A DNA stretch of 25,029 bases from DATLZC01 sp037444005. Lineage in GTDB: Bacteria; Chloroflexota; Dehalococcoidia; DSTF01; JACRBR01. Of this stretch, positions 1 to 8,654 are shown piece by piece. The notes beneath the pieces are model-generated. The model was not told the origin of the DNA, did not search any database, and saw only the letters and a program-made list of their open reading frames with translations. Each line of letters opens with the position of its first letter. The first letter of the stretch is position 1. The stretch is from contig JBBING010000031.1 in NCBI GenBank assembly GCA_037444005.1, positions 1-25,029 on the forward strand, in the 5' to 3' direction. The translations under genes were made by a program, and so were the position numbers.

Positions 1-60
1 TGCCACCCATGCTCCAGAAAGGAGGTAGGTGTACGGCATGTACCGGACCCGTACATCCGC

Positions 61-90
61 TTGCGCGGGGCGGCGCCGCTGCGCTAGCAT
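61..90 (+). promoter_or_regulatory. Putative sigma-70-type promoter of groESL
   Basis: A TTGCGC box at 61-66 and a TAGCAT box at 85-90 are separated by 18 bases, which fits a housekeeping promoter with three and four matches to consensus. The predicted transcript start falls near 97, inside the CIRCE operator that follows, so a bound repressor would block initiation. The boxes are weak and GC-rich, so the call rests mainly on position. Confidence 0.45.
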
Positions 91-94
91 AGCG

Positions 95-121
95 CTAGCA
101 CTCTCGCGGTGAGAGTGCTAA
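95..121 (+). promoter_or_regulatory. CIRCE operator (HrcA binding site)
   Basis: The arms CTAGCACTC (95-103) and GAGTGCTAA (113-121) flank a nine-base spacer. This matches the CIRCE consensus TTAGCACTC-N9-GAGTGCTAA with a single mismatch at the first base. CIRCE is the operator of the heat-shock repressor HrcA and typically precedes groE and dnaK operons. Here it lies directly upstream of groES and overlaps the predicted transcription start. HrcA itself is not in the window. Confidence 0.95.
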
Positions 122-132
122 ACTACGGTCTG

Positions 133-151
133 GCCGGCCGGAGCGGCCGGC
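133..151 (+). other. Stem-loop in the groES 5' leader
   Basis: GCCGGCCG (133-140) and CGGCCGGC (144-151) form a perfect eight-pair GC stem around a three-base GAG loop. It lies between the CIRCE element and the groES ribosome binding site. It could stabilise the leader of the heat-shock mRNA or simply reflect high GC content. It is not followed by a T run, so it is not read as a terminator. Confidence 0.4.
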
Positions 152-208
152 GTTCCCCTGACGCTCCAAACAGCGCAACACCAAGAACACACAAGGAGGT
201 TGGTTTCC

Positions 209-526
209 GTGGCAAAGGCTGCGACCGCAACCGCGACGAAGCTGATTCCGCTGCACGACCGCATCGTCATCAAACCCATCGTGCAGGAAGAGGTGCTCGC
301 CAGCGGCATCGTCATCCCGGACACCGCGAAGGAGAAGCCGCAGCAGGGCGAGGTCATCGCCGTCGGCCCCGGCCGCCTGGACGAGAACGGCAAGCGCGTC
401 CCCATGGACGTGAAGGTCGGCGACCGCATCCTGTACGCGAAGTACACCGGCCAGGAAGTCAAGATCGACGGCGAGGAGTACATCGTCCTCTCCGAGAAGG
501 ATGTGCTCTGCAAGCTGGAGCGGTAG
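209..526 (+). CDS. groES: Co-chaperonin GroES (Hsp10)
   Basis: This is the 10-kDa lid of the GroEL folding chamber, acting in the cytoplasm as a heptamer. The protein begins MAKAATATATKLIPLHDRIV and carries the family hallmarks: the PLHDRIVIKP start of the beta barrel, the mobile-loop region around ASGIVIPDTAKEKPQ, then GEVIAVGPG and the VGDRILYAKYTG segment. At 105 residues it is slightly longer than the usual 95-100 because of an Ala/Thr-rich N-terminal extension. The GTG start at 209 is preferred because AAGGAGG at 193-199 sits nine bases upstream. The in-frame TTG at 200 abuts that ribosome binding site and is rejected. It is the first gene of a two-gene operon with groEL, under the CIRCE operator. 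Confidence 0.97.
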   Translation: MAKAATATATKLIPLHDRIVIKPIVQEEVLASGIVIPDTAKEKPQQGEVIAVGPGRLDENGKRVPMDVKVGDRILYAKYTGQEVKIDGEEYIVLSEKDVLCKLER

Positions 527-582
527 CGGAGGTCGCCGGCGCCTGACGCGCCGAGCGTCCCGCTGCCGTCCGGGAGGTAGGA

Positions 583-2202
<1,620 letters not shown>

Positions 2203-2227
2203 TCGGCGCCCCGCGAAGAGAGCGCCC

Positions 2228-2260
2228 GACGCCGCCCCGACCCGCTCGGGGCGGCGTCTT
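2228..2260 (+). terminator. Intrinsic terminator of groESL
   Basis: A perfect 13-pair stem is formed by 2228-2240 and 2246-2258 with a five-base CCCGC loop. It lies 25 bases after the groEL stop and is followed by a short TCTT run. The T tract is weak, as is common in GC-rich genomes. Confidence 0.8.
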
Positions 2261-2299
2261 CGCACCCCGGCAATCGGCGGGCCATATCGGGCCGATAGA

Positions 2300-2308
2300 T
2301 GCTACTAT
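2300..2308 (+). promoter_or_regulatory. Putative extended -10 promoter of citrate synthase
   Basis: TG at 2300-2301 precedes TACTAT at 2303-2308, giving an extended -10 element. No convincing -35 box lies 17 bases upstream, which is tolerated in extended -10 promoters. The site follows the groEL terminator and leaves a leader of about 85 bases before the citrate synthase start. Confidence 0.4.
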
Positions 2309-2398
2309 GCACATGCCACGGATCACGCGCCGGGACGCCAGCACCGAACACGACCGGCGGGCCGCGCGGCTCGCGCACAACGGGAGGCGCAGTAACCG

Positions 2399-3526
2399 AT
2401 GACCACGGACGTAGCGACGGGGCTGAAGGGAGTCGTCCTCGCCAACAGCACCATCAGCTTCATCGACGGGGAGGCGGGTAAGCTCGTCTACCGGGGCTAC
2501 AACATCCACGACCTCGCCCAGCACGCCACCTTCGAAGAGGTGGCGTACTTGCTGCTCTACGGGACGCTCCCAAACCGCGCGCAGCTCACCGAGTTCGACC
2601 AGCGCCTCAAGGCGGCGCGAACGCTTCCGCGCGACGTCATCGAGGTGATCCGCCTGACTCGCCGCGGGCATCCGATGGACATCCTGCGTACGGCGGTGTC
2701 GGCCCTCGCCGCGTTCGAAGAAGACACCTCGTCGGCGTCTCGCGACGTCGCGCTGGCACAGGGCATCCGGCTCACGTCGCAGGTCGCGACCATCGTCGCC
2801 ACGATCCACCGCATCCGGAACGGGCTCGAGCCGGTGCCGCCGCGGGAGGACCTCTCGCACGCCGCGAACTTCCTGTACATGCTCTTCGGGCGCGAGCCCG
2901 CGGAGGACGAAGCGAAAATCATCGACCTCGACCTGATTCTCCACGCCGAGCACAGCTCGAACGCGTCCGCCTTCGCGGGGCGCGTCGCGGCCTCGACAGC
3001 GGCCGACCTCATCTCCAGCGTGGTCGCCGCCATCGCGACGCTGAAGGGCCCGCTGCACGGCGGCGCGGCGGAAGGCGTGCGGCACATGATGGAGGAGATC
3101 GGCGACGCCGATAAGGCCGTCGAGTACATCAAGGCGAAGATCGCCCAGGGCGAGAAGGTGATGGGCTTCGGCCACCGGGTGTACAAGTCCGAAGACCCTC
3201 GCGCCTTCGAGCTCCGCGACGTCGCGCGGCGGCTCGGCGAGCAGCGCGGCGACCTCCACTGGTTCCAGATCGCGCAGCAGGTCGAGCGCGCCATGGAGCC
3301 CTACCGCGCCAAGGGCATCTATCCCAACGTCGACTTCTACGCCGGCGCCGTCTACTCGCTCCTCGGCATCCCCGACGAGCTCTTCATCCCGATGTTCGCC
3401 GTCGGGCGCATGCCGGGCTGGGTGGCGCACATCCTCGAGCAGTACGACGACAACGTGCTCATTCGCCCGCTGCTCCAGTACACGGGGCCGCGGCACCTGC
3501 GCTACGTCCCCATCGATGAACGGTAG
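2399..3526 (+). CDS. Citrate synthase (citrate/2-methylcitrate synthase family)
   Basis: It condenses acetyl-CoA with oxaloacetate to citrate at the entry of the TCA cycle. The 375-residue length matches the short bacterial homodimeric type rather than the 430-residue NADH-regulated type. Catalytic residues are visible: His220 in GPLHGGAAEG, His259 in GFGHRVYK and Asp312 in NVDFYAG. The substrate-binding HAEHSSNAS segment lies at 182-190, and the fold starts with LVYRGYNIHDLA. ATG 2399 follows GGGAGG at 2382-2387. Sequence alone does not separate citrate synthase from 2-methylcitrate synthase (prpC type), and no prpB or prpD neighbour is present, which favours citrate synthase. The next gene starts six bases after the stop and is probably co-transcribed. 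Confidence 0.93.
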   Translation: MTTDVATGLKGVVLANSTISFIDGEAGKLVYRGYNIHDLAQHATFEEVAYLLLYGTLPNRAQLTEFDQRLKAARTLPRDVIEVIRLTRRGHPMDILRTAVSALAAFEEDTSSASRDVALAQGIRLTSQVATIVATIHRIRNGLEPVPPREDLSHAANFLYMLFGREPAEDEAKIIDLDLILHAEHSSNASAFAGRVAASTAADLISSVVAAIATLKGPLHGGAAEGVRHMMEEIGDADKAVEYIKAKIAQGEKVMGFGHRVYKSEDPRAFELRDVARRLGEQRGDLHWFQIAQQVERAMEPYRAKGIYPNVDFYAGAVYSLLGIPDELFIPMFAVGRMPGWVAHILEQYDDNVLIRPLLQYTGPRHLRYVPIDER

Positions 3527-3532
3527 CGCCGG

Positions 3533-4327
3533 GTGAGGCGCGCGACGAGGACCGACCCCGTGGGCATTCGCGGCATCCTGTACGACGCGGGGCACACCCT
3601 CCTCAAGCCGAGGGCGGACCGCGAGGAGGTCTGGGATTTCCTCGCCCACCAGCTCGGGGTGGAGATCGCCGTGGAGCGCCGCGGCGACTTCCCCGAAGTC
3701 GGACCCTTCTACTACGCCCGCCTGGGCGGAGCGGGCCTCGGGGCGTACTCCTCCGACGCCGAGGCGCGACGCTTCTGGAGCGAGTACTACGCCCACGCGC
3801 TCCGCGAAGCGGGCGTCGACCTCCCGCGCGAAGAGCTTCTGTCCGCCGGCGAGGCCGTGTACGACTGGTACAAAGACCCGGCCCAGTGGGAGCCCTTCCC
3901 GGACGTCATCGAGGCGCTCATCGCCGCCGAACGCCGGGGGTACATCCAGGGCATCGTCTCCGACTGGGGCACCGACCTGCTCGCCATCGCCCACGCTCAT
4001 GAGCTGACCGACCATCTGGACTTCGTGGTGGCGTCGGCCAACGTCGGCGTGTCCAAGCCCTCGCCCGAAATCTTCCGCTTCGCCCTCGAGCGCGCGGGCC
4101 TCAAGCCCTCGGAGGCGGTGTACGTCGGCGACTCCTACGTGGCGGACATCCTCGGGGCGGAGGCCGCCGGCATCCAGCCCATCCTCATCGACCGCGAAGG
4201 CAGGGCGCCGCGCGTGCCGGTCCCCGTCGTGCGGTCCCTCACCGACGTGCTGCCGCTCATCGAGCGCATCGAGCGGGAACGCCGCCAGCCCGCGGCCGAC
4301 CCCTCCGGCGAGCGCGCGCGCCGCTGA
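3533..4327 (+). CDS. HAD-superfamily hydrolase with altered motif I
   Basis: This is a haloacid-dehalogenase-like cytoplasmic protein of 264 residues. Motif I is YDAGHTLL with the nucleophile Asp18. Motif II is IVSDWG with Ser143, motif III is SKPSPEIF with Lys175, and motif IV is YVGDSYVADILGA with Asp200 and Asp205. A helical cap at about residues 30-120 marks subfamily IA. The oddity is at position 20: phosphatases of this fold have a second Asp two residues after the nucleophile as general acid/base, and here it is Gly. Such DxG forms occur in a HAD subgroup whose chemistry is poorly defined, so no substrate is assigned. The start is GTG 3533, but GTG 3560 (protein start VGIRGILYDAG) has a better GAGGA upstream and is an alternative. 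It follows citrate synthase closely. Confidence 0.85.
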   Translation: MRRATRTDPVGIRGILYDAGHTLLKPRADREEVWDFLAHQLGVEIAVERRGDFPEVGPFYYARLGGAGLGAYSSDAEARRFWSEYYAHALREAGVDLPREELLSAGEAVYDWYKDPAQWEPFPDVIEALIAAERRGYIQGIVSDWGTDLLAIAHAHELTDHLDFVVASANVGVSKPSPEIFRFALERAGLKPSEAVYVGDSYVADILGAEAAGIQPILIDREGRAPRVPVPVVRSLTDVLPLIERIERERRQPAADPSGERARR

Positions 4328-4373
4328 CACGCCAGCGACGGACGCCACCCGTCAGCCCTACATTCGCGAGCGG

Positions 4374-6668
4374 CTACGGCAGTTCATACACCAGGACACC
4401 GCGGCCCCGGTCCACCACGTAGAGCCGGTCCCCCTCTACGGCCAGACCGGACGGGTGAGCGGCGTCGCTCGGAGAGCGGAAGGAGTTCGGATCGGCCCGC
4501 CCCAGCAGCCCCAGGGGCTCGCCCTCGGGCGAATACACCTGGATGGCGCCGATGAGGTCATCGGCGACGTAGATGCGGCCCTGCCCGTCGACGGCCACGT
4601 CCGTCGGCCGGAACACCCCGCCCACGGGGTCGTCCGGCCTCGCGAAGGTGCGCACCGGCTCTCCATCGGGCCGGACCCGCGCGACACCCGGACCGAGCAC
4701 GTCGAGAGCGAGCAGGTCTCCGTTGGCCGACACCCCGACGCTTCCCGGCCGCCCCATCGTGGACACGCTCGTCAGGGGCTGCGCCGCTGCCAGGACCATG
4801 GCGTTCCGGGGCTCCTGCGGCACAGCGAGCTGCCACGACCCGGGCGGCCGGACGATGGTCCGCACGAGATCCCCCGACGGCGTGAGCTGGATGAGACGGT
4901 GGTTCTGTCCGTCGGAGATGACGATGCCTCCGTCAGGCTCCAGGGCCATTCCTGTCGGGACCGTGGAGACGCCCTCGACAGGCCCACGCGGCAGCGGGAG
5001 CGATGCGCGCAGCCCGCGGTCGGGGTCGAGGACGTAGACCCGCGGAGGAAAGGTGTTCCCGATGTACAGGTAGCGCCCGTCGCTCGCCATGGCGTGCGGG
5101 TGGCGCAGCTCGAGGCCCGGGGTGGTGCTGGCGTTGTAGGCGCGGACCAGCCGCCCGTCGGCGTCCACTGCCACGACCTGCTGGAGGTTGTGGTCGAGCA
5201 CGAAAACGCGCCCATGCATGACGGCGACGTCCAGCGGCTCCACCCAGGATCCTCCCACCGGCTCGTAGATGCGCTGAACGAGGCGAGCGGGGAACGCCTG
5301 CCGCGTCGGTGGAAGCGTGTGGGGGCGCTCCGCGGAGCCGAATTCCAGTAGCCCCGGTTCGCCGGGGAGCGCCAGCACGCCGAGGAACAGCGCGCCGGCC
5401 ACCGCCGCGAGGGCGCCCAGCGTGAGCCTCACGCCCGTGTACGCAGGGGCGCGCTGGACGGGCCAGCCGTACGGGGCGCTCGGCGCAGCGAACGCGGGCG
5501 CCGCCGCCGGCTCGCGGGCCTCGGCCGGAGCTTCCGCAGGCGTCCACGGGGGAAGCAGCTTCACCAGGGCCGCGAACAGGAAGAACGGAAGGGTGAGGAT
5601 GAAGCCGGCCATGAACACGCCCTCACGGCCGCCCCAGATCCACTCGTACTCCACGTACCCGCGCAGACTCTTGGAAATGAGCTGGCCGCCGACGACCACG
5701 TTCCAGCGCATTGCGAACACACCGATGACCACCAGGGCGGCGGCCACCGCGGCGATGGAGGTCCCGACCCTCCGTGATGGAGCGGCCAGCGCCACGTACC
5801 CCAGCAGGAGAAGCGGTACGACGGCCCCGAGCAGCAACTGGATGCCGAAGAAGCTCACCGCGATGCGGTCGAAGAGACCGCGCACAATCTCCCAGCTCTC
5901 CTCTGCCTCATAGGCCATGCTCAGGATCTCGAGCCCTTCGAGCGCGAGGTCGATGAAGAGGAACCCGAACAGCCAGGTCGCCATCGCCTTCATGCAGTCG
6001 TGGTCGACGGGTCGGCGCAGCAGCTTCATGGAGACGGCGTATAGGACCATGAGGAGCGCCATACCCGACACGATGGCGGACAGGAGAAAGATCACCGGCA
6101 TGAGAGGCGTCGACCACCACGGGTTCGCCTTGATGGCGCCGAAGATGAACCCCACGTACCCGTGCAGGAGCGCGGCGGCCGGGATGCCCACGCCCGCGAG
6201 CACCCGCACGACGCGGTGGTCCATGTCGAGCGCTTCTTCGGAGACGTCCTCGACCCCGAGGGTCAGCGCCCGATACACCAGGCCCAGGGGCCCTTGCGTC
6301 TCAGCGGCGTAGCGTACGATGTCCGCCCGAAACACGAGCCACGTCTCGACGACGACGAGGATGAGATAGCACAACCAGATGAACCCGAAGCCGGCCATGG
6401 CCGAGGTGAAGTGCGGCGTCAGGAAGATGAGGAACGCGCGCTCAGGCCGGCCCAGATGCGCCTGGAGCGGCAGCGGCGCGATGAGCAGAAACGCGAGCGC
6501 CGTCACCAGCGCCATCCGGGCGACGGGGCGCAGCACGCGAATCCCGAACACGTGGTACAGTGAGGAGACCACGAAGGCGCCCGCCACCAGCCCGGTGATG
6601 AACGGGTACAGCACGATGAGGATGCTCCACTGAAGCTCGGCCTCGTTCGGATAGATGAACCCGTCCAT
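4374..6668 (-). CDS. NrfD/PsrC-family quinone-interacting membrane subunit fused to an NHL-repeat domain
   Basis: NrfD-family proteins exchange electrons between the membrane quinone pool and a four-cluster ferredoxin partner. Residues 1-375 match that family, with about nine hydrophobic helices (near 14-37, 53-70, 90-111, 157-177, 189-211, 228-248, 268-295, 303-320, 350-370), HLGRPERA at 71-78 and MRWNVVVGGQ at 320-329. An Ala/Pro-rich linker (375-408) and an extra helix (413-434) lead to about 330 residues of NHL-type beta-propeller repeats, such as PTDVAVDGQGRIYVADD at 688-704 and PSGLAVEGDRLYVVDRG near the end. Family members without a fusion are about 300-420 residues, so at 764 this is a genuine two-domain protein. 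ATG 6668 shares its A with the TGA of the upstream ferredoxin gene, indicating coupled translation. GTG 6671 is a less likely start. No molybdopterin subunit is encoded nearby. Confidence 0.88.
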   Translation of the reverse strand: MDGFIYPNEAELQWSILIVLYPFITGLVAGAFVVSSLYHVFGIRVLRPVARMALVTALAFLLIAPLPLQAHLGRPERAFLIFLTPHFTSAMAGFGFIWLCYLILVVVETWLVFRADIVRYAAETQGPLGLVYRALTLGVEDVSEEALDMDHRVVRVLAGVGIPAAALLHGYVGFIFGAIKANPWWSTPLMPVIFLLSAIVSGMALLMVLYAVSMKLLRRPVDHDCMKAMATWLFGFLFIDLALEGLEILSMAYEAEESWEIVRGLFDRIAVSFFGIQLLLGAVVPLLLLGYVALAAPSRRVGTSIAAVAAALVVIGVFAMRWNVVVGGQLISKSLRGYVEYEWIWGGREGVFMAGFILTLPFFLFAALVKLLPPWTPAEAPAEAREPAAAPAFAAPSAPYGWPVQRAPAYTGVRLTLGALAAVAGALFLGVLALPGEPGLLEFGSAERPHTLPPTRQAFPARLVQRIYEPVGGSWVEPLDVAVMHGRVFVLDHNLQQVVAVDADGRLVRAYNASTTPGLELRHPHAMASDGRYLYIGNTFPPRVYVLDPDRGLRASLPLPRGPVEGVSTVPTGMALEPDGGIVISDGQNHRLIQLTPSGDLVRTIVRPPGSWQLAVPQEPRNAMVLAAAQPLTSVSTMGRPGSVGVSANGDLLALDVLGPGVARVRPDGEPVRTFARPDDPVGGVFRPTDVAVDGQGRIYVADDLIGAIQVYSPEGEPLGLLGRADPNSFRSPSDAAHPSGLAVEGDRLYVVDRGRGVLVYELP

Positions 6669-7492
6669 CACCGCACGTCCTCGTCGAGCTGCGTGTACCG
6701 CACTCTGGGCTTGGTCCCGAGATCGCCCTTGAGCACGTACAAGCGAAGCTCATTCAGGATGCGCGACACCTCGCTATCGGGGTCGCGCAGATCGCCGAAC
6801 TTCCGGGCGCCGACGGGGCAGACCGTCACGCACGCCGGGAGCAGGCCGCGCGAGATCCGGTGGTAGCACCAGGTGCACTTGTCGGCGACATGCTCGTACG
6901 GGTCGAGGTAGCGCGCGCCGTACGGACACGCCTGGATGCAGTACCGGCACCCGATGCACTTGTCCCGATTCACCAGCACCACGCCGTCCTCGGTCTTGTA
7001 CGTGGCCGCGACGGGACAGACCTGGACGCAGGGCGGCCGCTCGCACTGATTGCACAGCTTCGGCACGAAGAAGCTCTTCACGATGTCGAGCCCCTCGTAC
7101 TTCCGGTTGTCCTCCCACGAAGCGAACCCGTGGATGCCGGCGTCGGGCGAATCGACGTACACCTCGCCGTCCGCCGTCTTGACGTACCGCTCGACCCACG
7201 TACGGTTGCAGTCAGGCTCCCAGGGCACGCCGTTCTCCTCCTTGCAGGCACGTACGCAGCGGCCGCACCCGATGCAGGCCATGGTGTCGACGACGAAGGC
7301 CCATTCATGGGCGCGGGGGTTGTAGCCCGCAGGCGCGGCGTCCCGGCCTGGAGCGCGCTCGTCCGGGCCGACGCCGAGCCGGCTCAGGATGGCGGCCGGC
7401 GCCCCGTAGATGACCATCGAGCCGACCACCACCCGTCCGCTCAGGGTGAGGAACGCTCGTCTTCGCAGACCACGGCCGCGAGCTTCCGTCAT
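6668..7492 (-). CDS. Tat-exported four-[4Fe-4S] ferredoxin subunit (NrfC/PsrB/DmsB type)
   Basis: It is the electron-transfer subunit that links an NrfD-type membrane protein to a periplasmic partner. Sixteen cysteines form four cluster motifs: CIGCGRCVRAC at 73-83, CNQCERPPCVQVCP at 147-160, CIGCRYCIQACP at 179-190, and CTWC at 206-209 with CVTVCP at 221-226. The N-terminus RRRAFLTL (residues 10-17), followed by a hydrophobic stretch to about 35, is a twin-arginine export signal and places the protein outside the cytoplasmic membrane, perhaps still anchored. ATG 7492 is chosen because it overlaps the upstream cytochrome stop as ATGA and GGAAG lies just upstream. The longer open frame to 7600 only reads through the cytochrome gene. 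The downstream NrfD gene is translationally coupled. Confidence 0.93.
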   Translation of the reverse strand: MTEARGRGLRRRAFLTLSGRVVVGSMVIYGAPAAILSRLGVGPDERAPGRDAAPAGYNPRAHEWAFVVDTMACIGCGRCVRACKEENGVPWEPDCNRTWVERYVKTADGEVYVDSPDAGIHGFASWEDNRKYEGLDIVKSFFVPKLCNQCERPPCVQVCPVAATYKTEDGVVLVNRDKCIGCRYCIQACPYGARYLDPYEHVADKCTWCYHRISRGLLPACVTVCPVGARKFGDLRDPDSEVSRILNELRLYVLKGDLGTKPRVRYTQLDEDVR

Positions 7493-8064
7493 CGCTGGTC
7501 TTCCTTCGGCTTGTGACAGCCCAGACAGACTTCCACGGGCCGGAAGGCGTGGTTGGGCGGGAGACGCGCGATGCGCGGGTCGCCGTGGCACGCGAGGCAA
7601 TCCTCGCGCCCCTGGACCTGGTGCGGAATCAAGGGGAATGCCGCGGCCGGGCTGTGCGGGTTATGGCAGTCCGTGCACGCCTGGAGCGGATAGTGCTCTT
7701 CCAGGTTCACCTGCGGGAACGACTTCGGCCGCCCCGGAATCGACGAGTGACAGGTGACGCACAACTCGCGCGCCGGCCCCGTCACAAGCCCGCGTCCGAT
7801 GTGGGCGTCGCCCGCGCCGTGACACGCCTCGCAGCTCTGCCCCGTGTGCGCGGACCGCGACCATTCCAGTTCGACGTCCTGGTGACAGGAGACGCACCGC
7901 TGGGACGGGCCGAGCCGCGGCTCGAGGGAAGCCCACTGGGCGGCGTTGTCTCCGCGGACGAGCCCGATGAGGGCGACCGTCGTCCGGCTCGACGCGTACC
8001 GCACGAGGGCGAGCGCGAGGAGACCCGCGAACAGGAGCAGTCCCAGCCGCGCGAGGTGCGTCAT
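7489..8064 (-). CDS. Membrane-anchored hexaheme c-type cytochrome
   Basis: The 191-residue protein carries six CXXCH heme-attachment sites: CVSCH (57), CEACH (78), CVTCH (102), CTDCH (130), CLACH (156) and CLGCH (180). An uncleaved-looking hydrophobic helix at residues 5-22 would tether it to the membrane with the hemes in the periplasm. Extra histidines (such as H73, H88, H124, H137, H148, H172) could be distal ligands, suggesting bis-His low-potential hemes. ATG 8064 follows GGAG with a six-base spacer. Order and overlap with the ferredoxin and NrfD genes mirror the NrfB-NrfC-NrfD arrangement, so it is the likely electron partner of the ferredoxin. It lacks the CXXCK site of NrfA nitrite reductase, so a catalytic nitrite reductase role is not supported. 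Confidence 0.92.
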   Translation of the reverse strand: MTHLARLGLLLFAGLLALALVRYASSRTTVALIGLVRGDNAAQWASLEPRLGPSQRCVSCHQDVELEWSRSAHTGQSCEACHGAGDAHIGRGLVTGPARELCVTCHSSIPGRPKSFPQVNLEEHYPLQACTDCHNPHSPAAAFPLIPHQVQGREDCLACHGDPRIARLPPNHAFRPVEVCLGCHKPKEDQR

Positions 8065-8077
8065 CGTCGCTCCTTCG

Positions 8078-8458
8078 CTATGCGGGAGGCGGTTCCAGTG
8101 GCCGTGCTACGTCGCTGCACGACCGTTCGCCCACGAGGCGTGCGATGAGCTCCTCCACCGTCGCTCGAATGACCTCGTGCCGCTCGTAGACTTCCGCGAG
8201 GTTCTCCTCGGGGTCGACGACGACGGTCAGCGTCGGGGCGATGTCGACCAGAGACGCCTTGAACGCGTGCGCGAGCGGCCCTTCCTCCACCACGATGGCG
8301 TCAGGGCACAGCTCACGCAGCTTCGGAGCCGACTGGCCGTCGATTTCCAACGTCGTCACGCGCAACCGGCCATCCTCCCGCAACAAACGGGCGATCGCCT
8401 CCCCGAACAGGCGATGGTGAAACAGTACGACGACATGACGTGTTCCCATGATCGGCAT
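8078..8458 (-). CDS. Degenerate receiver-like (pseudo-receiver) protein
   Basis: This small 126-residue protein aligns by eye with the receiver domain of the NarL-type regulator at 8655-9320. VVVLFHHRLFGEAIARLL matches VLLVDDQLLFRKGLRALL, and CPDAIVVEE matches NPDIVLMD. The phosphorylation apparatus is lost: the acidic pair is Phe13-His14, the acceptor Asp is Glu58, and no conserved Thr/Ser or Lys is evident. No DNA-binding domain follows. It could be a phosphorylation-independent or constitutively active-like partner, but its function is unknown. It is the first gene of the redox operon, 13 bases before the cytochrome gene. ATG 8458 is the longest start. ATG 8449, nine bases after a G run, is equally plausible. 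Confidence 0.7.
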   Translation of the reverse strand: MPIMGTRHVVVLFHHRLFGEAIARLLREDGRLRVTTLEIDGQSAPKLRELCPDAIVVEEGPLAHAFKASLVDIAPTLTVVVDPEENLAEVYERHEVIRATVEELIARLVGERSCSDVARPLEPPPA

Positions 8459-8506
8459 CCCCCCGACGCAGCGAGCGCCTCCCGCGTCTCGCCGTCCGAC
8501 AGCCCT

Positions 8507-8512
8507 ATGCTA
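8507..8512 (-). promoter_or_regulatory. Putative -10 box upstream of the redox operon
   Basis: Read on the minus strand, TAGCAT at 8512-8507 lies about 50 bases before the pseudo-receiver start. The nine bases CTAGCATAG around it are identical to those around the groES -10 box at 84-92. No clear -35 hexamer is visible at the right spacing, so an activator such as the neighbouring response regulator may be needed. Confidence 0.3.
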
Positions 8513-8594
8513 GATTCCGCCTCATCCGTCAGACATTGACAGGGCGGTAGAATCGCGGCGTTCCCTTCCGTTTCCCGGGGATAGAGACGACGAA

Positions 8595-8636
8595 GAACGA
8601 CACCGGCTCCCGGTCACAGGAGCCGGTGTACCGTTC
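8595..8636 (-). terminator. Hairpin terminator after the response regulator
   Basis: An 11-pair perfect stem (8600-8610 with 8619-8629, eight-base loop) is extended by GAACG/CGTTC outer arms (8595-8599 and 8632-8636). On the minus strand it follows the response-regulator stop by about 20 bases and is followed by a pyrimidine-rich stretch. It separates the two-component operon from the redox operon. Confidence 0.65.
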
Positions 8637-8654
8637 GGCACAGGACGGGGTCGC

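Noticed and set aside
38..112. Short 24-codon open frame with an AGAAAGGAGG upstream
   Set aside because: It runs through the groES promoter and ends inside CIRCE, the spacing to the ATG is long and the peptide has no recognisable feature.
4328..4373. Small GACGG/CCGTC hairpin between the HAD and NrfD-NHL genes
   Set aside because: The five-pair stem with no T run is too weak to call as a terminator.
7489..8064. Possible NrfA-type nitrite reductase
   Set aside because: There is no CXXCK active-site heme motif and the protein is far shorter than NrfA; it fits an electron-transfer cytochrome.
8536..8553. TTGACA followed by TAGAAT on the plus strand
   Set aside because: The boxes are only six bases apart, too close for a sigma-70 promoter, and no plus-strand gene follows.
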